61,177 nt of DNA, from the NCBI GenBank assembly GCA_023443455.1, contig JAEZUE010000084.1, positions 1-61,177 on the forward strand, in the 5' to 3' direction. Below are positions 1 to 11,016 of this stretch, piece after piece; position 1 is the stretch's first letter, and each line of letters opens with the position of its first letter. This DNA is from Verrucomicrobiota bacterium. GTDB taxonomy: Bacteria > Verrucomicrobiota > Verrucomicrobiia > Opitutales > Opitutaceae. A program made the position numbers and the translations under genes. The notes beneath the pieces were generated by a model that had not been told where the DNA came from, made no database searches, and saw only the letters and a program-made list of their open reading frames with translations.

Positions 1-685
<685 letters not shown>

Positions 686-1121
686 GGCGGAGGGAGAAGT
701 TGGAAGTTAGAAGTTGGTAGTTGGTAATTGGTAGTTTGGCGGCGGGCGACGGACGACAGAGGCGAAGAGAATGAAGGGTCCGAAGATCGGAGGCGGATTA
801 GGTCACAGAGGGGGAGGCGGGAACCACTGATGCACACTAATCTACACTGATGAGGAGGCCAAAAGGACGGACGGGTTAACCGCAAAGAACGCATAGATCG
901 CAGAGGATCGGCTTCTTTGTGCTCTCTGCGTTCTTTGCGGTTGAAGACTGTCTGTCGGATTGGGGGGCGGAGTTGGGTGCTCTGTGATCTCCTCTGCTCT
1001 CAGTGGGCTCTTTGATGGGATTGAAAGGCGAGTAGGGCCGGTCTCCGACCGGCCTATCTGGCAGGTTTGCGGCGTGAGAGTGTGGCGGCGCTGGGGGTGT
1101 CCGGTCGGAGACCGGACCTAC
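686..1121. repeat. Intergenic spacer packed with three kinds of repeat
   Basis: No gene is visible in these 436 bases. It contains a GTTGGAAGTT/TTGGTAGTTGG low-complexity tract (about 697-735), an inverted repeat at 874-942 whose arms read ACCGCAAAGAACGC and GCGTTCTTTGCGGT, and a second inverted repeat at 1032-1121 with arms GTAGGGCCGGTCTCCGACC and GGTCGGAGACCGGACCTAC. The last arm ends directly against the stop codon of the DnaJ-like gene. Both inverted repeats recur in the next spacer. Confidence 0.8.
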
Positions 1122-2072
1122 TTATTCGCGCGGGTTGAAAGAACTGGTCTTGGCGAGCTGTTCCCAGAGGGCGCGTTCGGCGGCGGTGGGATCTTCGGGC
1201 ACCTGCACGCGCACGATGACGTGCAGATCGCCGCGGCCTTCGTGCTCCTTGTGGAGTCCGAGGCGACTGAGGCGGAGCTGCTGGCCGCCTTGCGTGCCGG
1301 GCTTGATCGTGAGGTTCACTTTCCCGTCGAGCGTCTGTAGCGGGATCTTGGTGCCAAGCACGGCTTCCCAGGGGGCGAGCTCGAGATCGTAGAAGAGGTC
1401 GTCGCCCTCGCGGCGGAAGTCCGGGTGCTGGAGGAAACTGACCTTGAGGAGCATGTCGCCGCCGTTGCCCTGGCCGGCCATGCGGATCTTTTGGCCTTCG
1501 CGGATGCCGGCGGGAATGCGGACGTTGTAGGTGTGCGGCGAAGAGGAGCCGGTCTTCGGATCGGTGCGCCGGTAGGTGATTTGTCGATTCGAACCTTTGA
1601 CGGCTTCCTCGAGCGTGATACGCAGGTCGGCTTCGACATCGCCGGCCGGCTTGCGATGGCGGCCGGGACCACCGCGGGACGCTCCGCCGGCAAAACCGCG
1701 GCCGAAGAATTGTTCGAAGAAATCGCTGAAGCCCGCGCCACCGAAGCCGCCTTCGAAATCTTGGGCGCCGCCGCTGCCGCCGCCGAAACCGCCGAACGGG
1801 CCGCGTCCGCCCATGCCGCCGCCGCTGAACTGCGGGTGGTCCCAATTCGCGCCGAGCTCATCGTAGCGTTTGCGCTTCTGGGGATCGCCGAGGACCTCGT
1901 AGGCCTCGTTGAGCTCCTTGAATTTGGCCTCCATGTTCGCCTTGCGCGTGGCCGTGGGCGCGCGGTCGGGATGGTATTCGCGGGCGAGCCGGCGAAACGC
2001 CTTCTTTATCTCCTCCTGGGTCGCGGTGCGCGCGACGCCGAGGATCTGGTAATAGTCTTTGAAGGCGGCCAT
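1122..2072 (-). CDS. CbpA-type DnaJ co-chaperone (no zinc finger)
   Basis: A 316-aa J-domain protein that would stimulate the ATPase of DnaK. The J domain covers residues 1-75 with the HPD motif at 34-36. A Gly/Phe-rich linker (about 78-150) and the two-barrel DnaJ C-terminal domain (about 165-300) follow. The four CxxCxGxG repeats of true DnaJ are absent, so this is class B (CbpA/DnaJ2-like). The open frame extends upstream through spacer repeats, but the ATG at 2072 (MAAFKDYYQILGV) is the family start. It lies between clpB and grpE on the same strand. Confidence 0.93.
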   Translation of the reverse strand: MAAFKDYYQILGVARTATQEEIKKAFRRLAREYHPDRAPTATRKANMEAKFKELNEAYEVLGDPQKRKRYDELGANWDHPQFSGGGMGGRGPFGGFGGGSGGAQDFEGGFGGAGFSDFFEQFFGRGFAGGASRGGPGRHRKPAGDVEADLRITLEEAVKGSNRQITYRRTDPKTGSSSPHTYNVRIPAGIREGQKIRMAGQGNGGDMLLKVSFLQHPDFRREGDDLFYDLELAPWEAVLGTKIPLQTLDGKVNLTIKPGTQGGQQLRLSRLGLHKEHEGRGDLHVIVRVQVPEDPTAAERALWEQLAKTSSFNPRE

Positions 2073-2847
2073 GGTTTGCGGAGGAGGAAGTTGGAAATTG
2101 GAAGTTGGTAGTTGCTCGGCGGCAGGCGCAGCGGTCGGAAGCTTGTAGTTGGTATTTTGTCGTTCGTGGTGCGGCGGTGGTGCGGGCGCCGGGCTTCCGG
2201 AGGACCAACGGCAAATTTCCAAATTCAAATTCCCCCGGCTGGGCGGGGCTGAGCGATCACGACATGGGCGGAGCGGGAGATTCGGGCTAGGACACCGAGA
2301 TCACGGAGCTTCGACGGATCGGGTGTAGGAGCCTGCTTGCAGGCGAAATGGGCGGGCGGGATCGCCTGCAAGCAGGCTCCTACCTGGCGAAAGAACATGG
2401 CGGGCGTGACGTTTACCCGCCAGAGGCGGCGCCGAAGGCGACCGGGGCCCGTGCCACCATCGGAAGGGCGGAGGGGTTGCCGCAAAGAACGCAGAGAGCG
2501 CAGAGATAGATCCTTTGAGTTCTATGCGATCTCTGCGGTTAAGCACTGTCGGAGTGATCTCGCCACTGGGGACGGAAGGAGGAGACGGGGCTTGAATGGC
2601 AGGACGGCCGGTAGGAACGGTCTCCGACCGGTCGCGCTTGGATTACGCTGGCGTGCAGGATGGAGCGCGGTGAGTCCGGTCGGAGACCGGACCTACGGGG
2701 GGGCTGGGAAAGAACGATGCCGGAACGGAAGGAAGTTTGGAATTGGTAGTTGGAAGTTGGTAGTTCGAAATTGGTAGTTGGTTTTTGGGTGAGCTGTCCG
2801 GATCACCAACTTCCAAATTCAAACTACTTCCGCCTCCGCTTCCGCCC
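2073..2847. repeat. 775-bp spacer made largely of dispersed repeats
   Basis: No convincing gene. Visible units: GGAAGTTGG-type tracts (2085-2115 and 2740-2785), an inverted repeat at 2325-2383 with arms GTAGGAGCCTGCTTGCAGGC and GCCTGCAAGCAGGCTCCTAC, a CGCAAAGAACGCAGAGA-type inverted repeat at 2474-2543, and a GGTCTCCGACCGG inverted repeat at 2611-2696. The last two are second copies of the units between clpB and the DnaJ-like gene. Confidence 0.8.
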
Positions 2848-3411
2848 TCAGTGCTGGTTCACGACGACTTGGGCGTAGCGGAGGACCTGGTCGCCTTTGA
2901 TGTAGCCTTCGCGGAAGACCTGCACGACGGAGTTGTCGGGCCTGTCCTCGAGCTTCTGCATCGAGACGGCTTCGTGGCGGTTCGGGTCGAAGGGCTGGTC
3001 GAGGCTCGGGATCTTCTCGATGCCGTGCTCGCGCAGGAGCTGGTAGAACTTCTCGAGCGTCATGCGCACGCCGGTGGTGAGGTGCTCGACGGTCTCCTTG
3101 TCGGCGGGCGTGAGCAGCGCCATCTCGAGGTTGTCGGCGATCGAGAGGGCCTGCTGGATGAATTCGGTTTTCTTGGACTCGGCGGTGCGCTGGGCGTCGC
3201 CGGTGATGCGGCGGCGGATGTTTTCGAATTCGGCGGCCTTGCGCAGGAGCTTCTCGCGCTCCTCGGCCAGCGCGGCCTCCGACTCCTGCAACTTGGCCTC
3301 CAACTCGGCGATGCGCGCCTGCTCGGGCGTGAGTTCGACCACGGGAGTGTTGGCCTCGGTCTCGGAGGCGGTGGCGGATTCGGCGGCGGTGTTTTCGGTG
3401 TCTTCGGACAT
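2848..3411 (-). CDS. grpE: GrpE nucleotide exchange factor
   Basis: A 187-aa GrpE, the exchange factor that releases ADP from DnaK. An acidic N-terminus is followed by the long dimerisation coiled coil (about residues 25-75, rich in E, A, L and K) and the C-terminal beta domain with the family signature around FDPNRHEAVS and the closing GYIKGDQVLRYAQVVV. Length and architecture are normal. It lies upstream of the DnaJ-like and clpB genes on the same strand, so the block reads htpG, grpE, dnaJ-like, clpB in transcription order, though the spacers are too long and repeat-rich to assume a single transcript. Confidence 0.96.
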   Translation of the reverse strand: MSEDTENTAAESATASETEANTPVVELTPEQARIAELEAKLQESEAALAEEREKLLRKAAEFENIRRRITGDAQRTAESKKTEFIQQALSIADNLEMALLTPADKETVEHLTTGVRMTLEKFYQLLREHGIEKIPSLDQPFDPNRHEAVSMQKLEDRPDNSVVQVFREGYIKGDQVLRYAQVVVNQH

Positions 3412-3748
3412 GGCGGGTGCGCGCGGGCGGAAGAAGCGCTGGAAGATGGTGGGCTTGGAAGGAATGGGAGGGAGGAGGTTGTAGGAGCCTGCTTGCAGGC
3501 GATGCGCAGGAAGATCCCCGGAATCGCCTGCAAGCAGGCTCCTACTTCGGATCGGAGGAGAATCGCCTGCAAGCAGGCTCCTTCAACGGAATTGGGAGAT
3601 CGCCTGCAAGCAGGCTCCTACAACGGAATCGGAATATCGCCTGCTACAAAGAACGGCATGGAGCAAGGTCCGGCCGGGGTGCCGGGGGGCGGGCAAAGGG
3701 CCCGCCCCGGCGGCGGAGACGAAACGCTCACGCGTTCCGCTACGGGTT
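3412..3748. repeat. Spacer with two tandem GTAGGAGCCTGC inverted repeats
   Basis: Between grpE and htpG. One complete inverted unit lies at 3481-3545 (GTAGGAGCCTGCTTGCAGGC ... GCCTGCAAGCAGGCTCCTAC). A second stretch at 3561-3622 holds two same-orientation arms. A GC-rich CCGGGGGGCGGGCAAAGGGCCCG hairpin-like stretch follows at about 3676-3712. No gene is seen. Confidence 0.8.
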
Positions 3749-5602
<1,854 letters not shown>

Positions 5603-6074
5603 GATTCGTAGAAAAGTAGGTTGGGAGTTTGTGCGGGCGTTTCGCAGGAGGTGTGCCGCGGGCGACGCGGAGTGTTTTCCCTCTGGGAAGCCGAGCCGCC
5701 AACGAAGCGCCGGGACAGCGACCGTGTCAACGTGGCGCGCAGGCTGGCGCAGCGGTGGGCGCGGGTGGCGCAGTCTGCGGGAAACCGGAGACCGGAAACC
5801 GGAAGGCGGAGACCGGAAAACGGAGTGTGGCGTGCGGCAACGAGAGAGGGGAAAGCGGGGAGGGTAAAGCGACAAGGGAAAGCGGAAACACGATGGCGTG
5901 CGTGGCTCCTCTGGCAGCCGGTCGGACTTCGCCGTGATGATGCGGTCGAGAGACGAGCGTCGAGGGACGAGCGCCAAAGCATCGGTGGCGAGCTTCCAGT
6001 ACGAGTGCTTCGCTCGATCTCTTCTGTGATCGGCCCCTCGACGCTCGTCACTCGTCGCTCGACCGAGTGGTGGC
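5603..6074. repeat. Spacer with GGAAACCGG tract and a copy of the 130-bp repeat
   Basis: No gene. At 5782-5830 there is a purine-rich tract of GGAGACCGGAAACCGGAAGG type. At about 5932-6066 lies one copy of a roughly 130-bp imperfect inverted repeat beginning GCCGTGATGATGCGGTCGAG and ending CTCGTCACTCGTCGCTCGACC. The copy ends about ten bases short of the TCA stop of the minus-strand esterase gene. Four other copies are in the window. Confidence 0.85.
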
Positions 6075-7499
6075 TCAGTTGCCGCGCAGGCGCTCGTCGC
6101 TGTGGAGCGGGCTGGCGGGCAGGGCGAACGACTCGGGCTCGTCGGGTTTGGCGGGATCGAAACCGGCGAAGTCGTCGACGATGAACTCGGCGAGCGGGAG
6201 TCCGGCGTCGCGGATGCCCTGCACGACCGCCTTGGCGAGTTCGTAGGCACCGTAGTTGTTGTGATGGGTTGCGTCCTTGCCGCCGGCGTTGAAGGCGAGC
6301 GGTGCACGCTGCGGGCCGAGCGCCTCGTAGAAGGCGGTGCTGGCGCGGTCGAGGTCGATGAGCGCGACCTGTTGCTCGGCGGCGACTTCGCGCACGGCCT
6401 CGGTGTAGTCGCCGTGGGTGTTCCTGATCCGGCCGTGCTCGTCGAACGTGCGGCGCTGTACCGAGGTCACGAGCACGGGCGTGGCGCCGCGCAGGTGGGC
6501 CTCGGCGATGTAGGCTCGCAGGTAGGCCTGGTAGGTGGTGCGGGCCTCCACGTAGGTCTGCGGCCATTGTTTTTTGGAGTCGTTGTGGCCGAACTGGATG
6601 AAGAGATGGTCGCCGGCCTTGAGTTGGCTGAGGATCTTGGCGAGGCGCAGCTCGGCGAGGAACGACTTCAACGTCTCGCCGGACTCGGCGTGGTTGGCGA
6701 CGCCGACCCCGGGCTTGAAGAACCGCGGCAGCATCTGCCCCCAGCTGGCGGCGGGCTCGGTCGGCTGGTCGGTGACGGTGGAGTCGCCGGCGAGGAAGAC
6801 TGTCGGCACCTCGGCGGGCTCGACGGTGATCGACCGTATCCGGGGCGCGGCGCCGTTGATCTCGAGCGTGAGCTTGTCGTCCCAACGCAGGATGCCGACC
6901 TCGCGCGGGTTGAGCAGCACGGCAGTGCCGCCGGGCGCGAACTTCTCCGGCGCGGGCAGCGCGGCGTTGCGGACGTTGACGAAAAAGCTGCGGGTGGCGT
7001 ATTCGCCCGGCTGGGTCGTCAGGTGCTCGAGCAGGAGCTGGCGCGACTCGGCCTTGAGCGTGTTGGCCGAGGCGGTGGTCGCGCCGCCGAAGGTGATGCT
7101 GACCTTGTAGGTGCCCTCGGGCACGGCGACGGAGAAGAAGTACGGGGTGTTGTCCGCCGGGTTGGGGGCCGTGCCGAGATCGAAGCCGTAGCCGCGTTCG
7201 GCCGTGAAGGTGTCGGAGGTGGAGAGTTGGGTGAGGTCGAAGGTCCGGGGCGTGGCGCCGGCCTCCGTGCCGGCGGTGTTGGGCTGAGCTGGGGAGTCGG
7301 CGGAGTCGGGGGACGCAGGCAGGGACGCCTGCGCCACGGCTGGGCGCGCCGGATGGGGCGTGGCGCCGGCCTCCGTGCCGGCGGTGTTGGGCTGAGCCGG
7401 GGAGCTGGCGGAGTCGGGGGACGCAGGCAGGGACGCCTGCGCCACGGCGAAGGGCGCGGCGGCGGCGGCGAAGATAACAAGGGCGGCGGAGAGGCGCAT
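6075..7499 (-). CDS. Secreted SGNH esterase, rhamnogalacturonan acetylesterase-like
   Basis: A 474-aa exported esterase of the SGNH/GDSL fold, probably removing acetyl groups from pectic polysaccharide (CE12-like). A signal peptide (MRLSAALVIFAAAAAPFAVA) is followed by an N-terminal beta domain. The catalytic blocks are GDS near residue 233 (FLAGDSTVTDQ), GHND near 305 and DATH near 410. Residues about 21-85 are anomalous: the repeat QASLPASPDSA...AGTEAGATP occurs twice, because two copies of a dispersed DNA repeat sit in frame directly after the signal peptide. Its neighbours are the sugar permease and mutarotase on the same strand. The exact substrate is an inference. Confidence 0.85.
   Translation of the reverse strand: MRLSAALVIFAAAAAPFAVAQASLPASPDSASSPAQPNTAGTEAGATPHPARPAVAQASLPASPDSADSPAQPNTAGTEAGATPRTFDLTQLSTSDTFTAERGYGFDLGTAPNPADNTPYFFSVAVPEGTYKVSITFGGATTASANTLKAESRQLLLEHLTTQPGEYATRSFFVNVRNAALPAPEKFAPGGTAVLLNPREVGILRWDDKLTLEINGAAPRIRSITVEPAEVPTVFLAGDSTVTDQPTEPAASWGQMLPRFFKPGVGVANHAESGETLKSFLAELRLAKILSQLKAGDHLFIQFGHNDSKKQWPQTYVEARTTYQAYLRAYIAEAHLRGATPVLVTSVQRRTFDEHGRIRNTHGDYTEAVREVAAEQQVALIDLDRASTAFYEALGPQRAPLAFNAGGKDATHHNNYGAYELAKAVVQGIRDAGLPLAEFIVDDFAGFDPAKPDEPESFALPASPLHSDERLRGN
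7247..7446. repeat. Tandem dispersed repeat units inside the esterase reading frame
   Basis: Two units of about 95 bp, each containing GGCGTGGCGCCGGCCTCCG...GCCGGCGGTGTTGGGCTGAGC followed by GGACGCAGGCAGGGACGCC. The same unit is found near 36245-36409 (in the cobB frame), 38238-38350 (intergenic), 46785-46866 (between cydA and cydB) and, in part, 56138-56165 (cbiO start). The copies here keep the esterase frame open. Confidence 0.88.
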
Positions 7500-7781
7500 G
7501 GTGGTGTGAACTCGCGAATGCCGATTGGAGCGTGGGCGCAGGGACCGCGCGAAGCGATGGTTGCCGGCGGTACGATCCCGGGCTGATGGATCACCGCTCG
7601 GGTGAGCGGCGCCACGGGCGCGAACTGAGGGGCGGGTGGTCGATGCGGGGGACTGTGGCGCAGCGATATTCGGAAAAGGAGGCAGGTGTCCAAGGTTGCC
7701 TGGACGCGGAGCGTCCGACCCGCGGGGTTGCAGCCTGCGGCGGTCGGTGGTGCGGCTCCCGGAAAGGGCGGGGGGCGCTGG

Positions 7782-9182
7782 TCAGGCGGCCGGCTTGCGG
7801 TCGATCCGGGCGCTGAGGAAGCCGTAGAGGGCGATGACCACGAAACAGGCGGCGGGCAGGAGGAAGGAGACGCGGACGGATTCGAGCGACTGCCCGAGCA
7901 GCGTGGCGCCGTCGCCGTCGATCAGGCCACCTTGGAGGCGGGGCATGACCGCGCCGCCGACGATGGCAAAGATCAACCCGGCGGAGCCGAGCTTGGCGTG
8001 GTTGGGGGAGAGGCCGTGGAGCGCGATGCCGTAGATCGTGGGGAACATGAGCGACATGCAGCCGGAGACGCCAATCAGGCAGTAGAGCCCGGGCAGGCCC
8101 TGCACGAAGATCGCACCGAGGGTGAGCGCGAGGCCGCCGACGGAGAGCAGGCCCAGCAGCAGGCCGGCGTTGAGGAAGCGCAGGAGGAAGGTGCAGACGA
8201 AACGGCTGGTCAGGAAGAGCACCATCGCGGCGATGTTGTAGTTCTGGGCCTCGGCGGCGGAGAGGCCGAGCAGCGTCATCCCGTAGTGGATGATGAAGGT
8301 CCAGCACATGATCTGCGCCCCCACGTAGAAGGTCTGCGCGACGACGCCGCCGACGTAGTGGAAATTTGACAACCGGCGGAAGAGCGCGCCGAGGCCGATC
8401 GGTTCGTCCTCGTGGCCGGTGTCGGGCAGGCGCGAGACCGCGAAGAACACGAGGACCAGCAGCACGACGACGGCGATGGTGGCGTAGGGGATCATCACGA
8501 TGTTCAGGTCGTGTTTCACCATGGCGAGGTGCGGCTCGGGATGGGCCTGGGCGAAGGCCTCGAGCGAGCGGATCAGGAGGCCGTCGACCTGGCTCGGGAG
8601 CATGCTCGCGTATTCGGGGTGGGCGGCGGCCTCGGTCTCGCGGAACTGGCCGACCTGCAGGCTCGGGAGGATGAAGAGGCTGGCCACGAGCATGCCGGAG
8701 AGCGAACCGACGGGGTTGAAGGCCTGCGCGAGGTTGAGGCGGCGGGTCGCGGTCGCGGGCGGCCCGAGCGAGAGGATGTACGGGTTGGCGCTGGTCTCCA
8801 GAAACGCGAGACCGAAGGTGAGCACGTAGAAGCCGACGAGGAAGATGTTGAAGTTCATCGCCAGGCTCGCGGGGATGGTGAGCAGCGCGCCCAGCGCGTA
8901 GAGCACCAGGCCGATCATGATGCCCCATTTGTAGGAGAGCTTGCGGATGACCAGGGCGGCGGGGATGGCCATCGTGGCGTAGCCGCCGTAGAAGGCCCAC
9001 TGCACGAGGCTGCTCTGGGCGTTGCTGATGAGGAAGACCTCGCGGAACGCGCGCACGAGCGGGTTGGTGATGTCGTTGGCGAAGCCCCACAGCGCGAAGA
9101 GGGTCGTCACGAGGACGAACGCGTAGAGGTATTGGGCGGGCACGACCCGTTCGGTCGCGGGGGAGGGCTGGGACGAGGACAT
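7782..9182 (-). CDS. fucP: MFS sugar permease of the FucP family
   Basis: A 466-aa inner-membrane major facilitator with about 12 hydrophobic segments, most like L-fucose:H+ symporters (FucP/FHS family). Typical segments are VTTLFALWGFANDITNPLV near the N-terminus and the LETSANPYI motif in the N-terminal half. The last segments end at ARIDRKPAA. The ATG at 9182 (MSSSQPSPATERVV) was chosen; the longer frame begins inside a copy of the 130-bp repeat and is not plausible. It lies between the esterase and the RbsD/FucU mutarotase, which fits uptake of a monosaccharide released outside the cell. Substrate identity (fucose, rhamnose or another) cannot be read from the sequence. Confidence 0.88.
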   Translation of the reverse strand: MSSSQPSPATERVVPAQYLYAFVLVTTLFALWGFANDITNPLVRAFREVFLISNAQSSLVQWAFYGGYATMAIPAALVIRKLSYKWGIMIGLVLYALGALLTIPASLAMNFNIFLVGFYVLTFGLAFLETSANPYILSLGPPATATRRLNLAQAFNPVGSLSGMLVASLFILPSLQVGQFRETEAAAHPEYASMLPSQVDGLLIRSLEAFAQAHPEPHLAMVKHDLNIVMIPYATIAVVVLLVLVFFAVSRLPDTGHEDEPIGLGALFRRLSNFHYVGGVVAQTFYVGAQIMCWTFIIHYGMTLLGLSAAEAQNYNIAAMVLFLTSRFVCTFLLRFLNAGLLLGLLSVGGLALTLGAIFVQGLPGLYCLIGVSGCMSLMFPTIYGIALHGLSPNHAKLGSAGLIFAIVGGAVMPRLQGGLIDGDGATLLGQSLESVRVSFLLPAACFVVIALYGFLSARIDRKPAA

Positions 9183-9228
9183 GGGCGGGGCAGGGGTTGG
9201 GGTGGAAAGCGGGGAGGCGCAGGACTCA

Positions 9229-9363
9229 GCCGTGATGATTCGGTCGAGAGGTGAGCGTCGAGGGACGAGCGCCAAAGCATCGGTGGCGAGCCTCCATCAC
9301 GAGTGCTTCGCTCGATCTCCTCTGGGATCGCTCCCTCGACGCTCGTCACTCGTCACTCGACCG
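9229..9363. repeat. Copy 2 of the 130-bp repeat
   Basis: It begins GCCGTGATGATTCGGTCGAG and ends CTCGTCACTCGTCACTCGACC, in the spacer between the permease start and the stop codon of the mutarotase gene (minus strand). It is an imperfect inverted repeat: GGTCGAG...GAGCGTCGAGG near one end answers CCTCGACGCTC...CTCGACC near the other. Confidence 0.88.
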
Positions 9364-9380
9364 CATGCTTACGTATAGGC

Positions 9381-9773
9381 TCAGGCGCTGGTCAGGATGA
9401 GATTGGCGTAGGGGGTGGTGTCGCCGGTGCGGATCAGGCCGGTGGCGCGGGGCACGCGGGGCTTGAAGGCGGTCTCGTGCGGCTCGTGCACGAGCGGGAT
9501 GCCGGCGAGCGCCGCGGCGAAGCGGGCGACCACGGCCGGCGAATTGTGCGCGAGGAACTCCTCGGCCATGCAGGCATGCCCGATCGTGAAGTTCGGGCGG
9601 AGCGCGGCGAGCACCTGCAGCACGGTCGGCACATCGTCGACCAACGAGAGGTCCACGGTCTCGAGCCCGGGCCAAGAGGGGAAACCACGGTCGGCGACCA
9701 CGAGTGTGTTGGTGTGCCGGACACGGGCGAGCAGCGAGAGCAGGGCGGGGTTGAGGATGCCGGTCTTGAGCAT
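9381..9773 (-). CDS. RbsD/FucU family sugar mutarotase
   Basis: A 130-aa member of the RbsD/FucU fold, which interconverts pyranose/furanose or anomeric forms of free sugars so that imported sugar can enter metabolism. The family core is present: catalytic His20 in RHTNTLVVADRGFP with Asp28 after it, and the C-terminal RTGDTTPYANLIL, closer to RbsD than to FucU. Length is normal. The longer open frame upstream covers the divergent regulator's promoter, so the ATG at 9773 is preferred. It is probably co-expressed with the permease and esterase and controlled by the divergent AraC regulator. Confidence 0.87.
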   Translation of the reverse strand: MLKTGILNPALLSLLARVRHTNTLVVADRGFPSWPGLETVDLSLVDDVPTVLQVLAALRPNFTIGHACMAEEFLAHNSPAVVARFAAALAGIPLVHEPHETAFKPRVPRATGLIRTGDTTPYANLILTSA

Positions 9774-9885
9774 GGGCGGGTTTTTTGGGGGGGCGCGGGC
9801 GGCGGGGCCGGAGAGGGGAATCCGGGAGATGGCGATATGTTGCCTCGGGGCGGGCCGCTTTGACATGGCGTTTCCTTGCCAATGC
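9774..9885. promoter_or_regulatory. Divergent promoter region, mutarotase / AraC regulator
   Basis: A 112-bp spacer between the mutarotase start (minus) and the AraC regulator start (plus). It must carry both promoters. No clear palindromic operator was recognised; it includes a run of GC-rich sequence after TTTTTTGGGGGGG. Confidence 0.5.
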
Positions 9886-10827
9886 ATGCCGATCCTTGAT
9901 CTTCCGCCCATGGTCCAGCCCCCGCCCCCGCGCCCGGCACCGGAGGAGCCCGCCTACCTCTCGCGGCAGGTGGTCGCGGCGGAGCGTTTCTATCTGGGCG
10001 CCCCGCTGTCGCCCCACGACGGCCTGTGCGTGACCTGTGGCGGCTGGGAACGGGTGACGCCCGACTACTGCATCCGGCGGGAGACGTTTCCGTGGCTGGC
10101 GGTGGAGTTCGTCGTCGGTGGGCGAGGGGAGCTCGTCATCGCGGGGCAACGGCACGAGCTGCAACGGGGCGGCTGCTTCACCTACGGCCCGGGCGTCCCG
10201 CACGTCATCCGGTCGCACCCCACCAGCCGGCTCTCGAAGTACTTCGTCAACTTCGCCGGGCGCGAGGCGAGCAACCTGCTCTCGGCGGTGCAGCTGGTGC
10301 CGGGGCGTTTCCGGGTGGTCGAGAACGCCGCGGAGCTCGAGGCGGTGCTTCGGCTCCTGGTGGCCGACGGGCGCCAGCACCGGCCGAATACGCCGGCGAT
10401 CGTGGCGCTGCAGTTGCGGCTGCTGCTGCTGAAGCTCGGCGCCGGCCCCGGGAGCCCGGTCGACGACGATCGCCGGGCGTTGCAGACGCTCCAACGCTGC
10501 CTCGACCACATCGATCGGAACTTCGTGGATACCGTCACGGCCGAGGAGGTCGCCGCGGCCTGCCATGTGTCGCCCGGCTATCTCTCGCGGCTGTTCCAGC
10601 GCTTCGGCCACGGCTCGCCCTACGAGCACCTCACCCGCAAGCGCATGGTGCACGCCGCCGAGCTGCTCGATTCGGGGCACCTGCTCGTGCGGGAGGTGGC
10701 CGAGCGGCTCGGCATGGACCCGTTTCACTTCTCGCGGGTCTTCAAGCGTATCCACGGTCTGAGCCCGGCCCAGTTCATCCGGCGCCACGGGCTGGGCGGG
10801 GCGGGGGCGGATGGGGTTTCCCGTTAA
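9886..10827 (+). CDS. AraC-family transcriptional regulator
   Basis: A 313-aa activator-type regulator. The N-terminal half is a cupin-like sensor domain (about residues 40-150, including GRGELVIAGQRHELQRGGCF). The C-terminal half carries two helix-turn-helix motifs (about 205-305), the first around TAEEVAAACHVSPGYLSRLF and the second around VREVAERLGMDPFHFSRVF. Several in-frame starts exist (9865, 9886, 9910); 9886 is used, without a strong ribosome site to decide. Divergent from the mutarotase and followed by a TonB receptor on the same strand, it probably senses the sugar handled by this locus. Confidence 0.9.
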   Translation: MPILDLPPMVQPPPPRPAPEEPAYLSRQVVAAERFYLGAPLSPHDGLCVTCGGWERVTPDYCIRRETFPWLAVEFVVGGRGELVIAGQRHELQRGGCFTYGPGVPHVIRSHPTSRLSKYFVNFAGREASNLLSAVQLVPGRFRVVENAAELEAVLRLLVADGRQHRPNTPAIVALQLRLLLLKLGAGPGSPVDDDRRALQTLQRCLDHIDRNFVDTVTAEEVAAACHVSPGYLSRLFQRFGHGSPYEHLTRKRMVHAAELLDSGHLLVREVAERLGMDPFHFSRVFKRIHGLSPAQFIRRHGLGGAGADGVSR

Positions 10828-11016
10828 CAACACGGGGATCGCAGGTATTGGGCGGGCGGGCGTTCTGTGCTTCAATCGGATCGTTCACAGGAACATCCCC
10901 CGTCCGAGGTCGAGCCCGCCGTCCTGATCCCTCGCTCCCGCATCGCCGACGATGCCGTGGGCTTTGCCATGCCCGCGCGCCCGCCCAAGGACCCGCACAA
11001 CAAATCCCCCCAAGCC

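Noticed and set aside
2073..2847. CRISPR array suspected from repeated GCCTGCAAGCAGGCTCC units
   Set aside because: Units are few, inverted relative to each other, widely spaced and dispersed over the genome segment; no cas genes.
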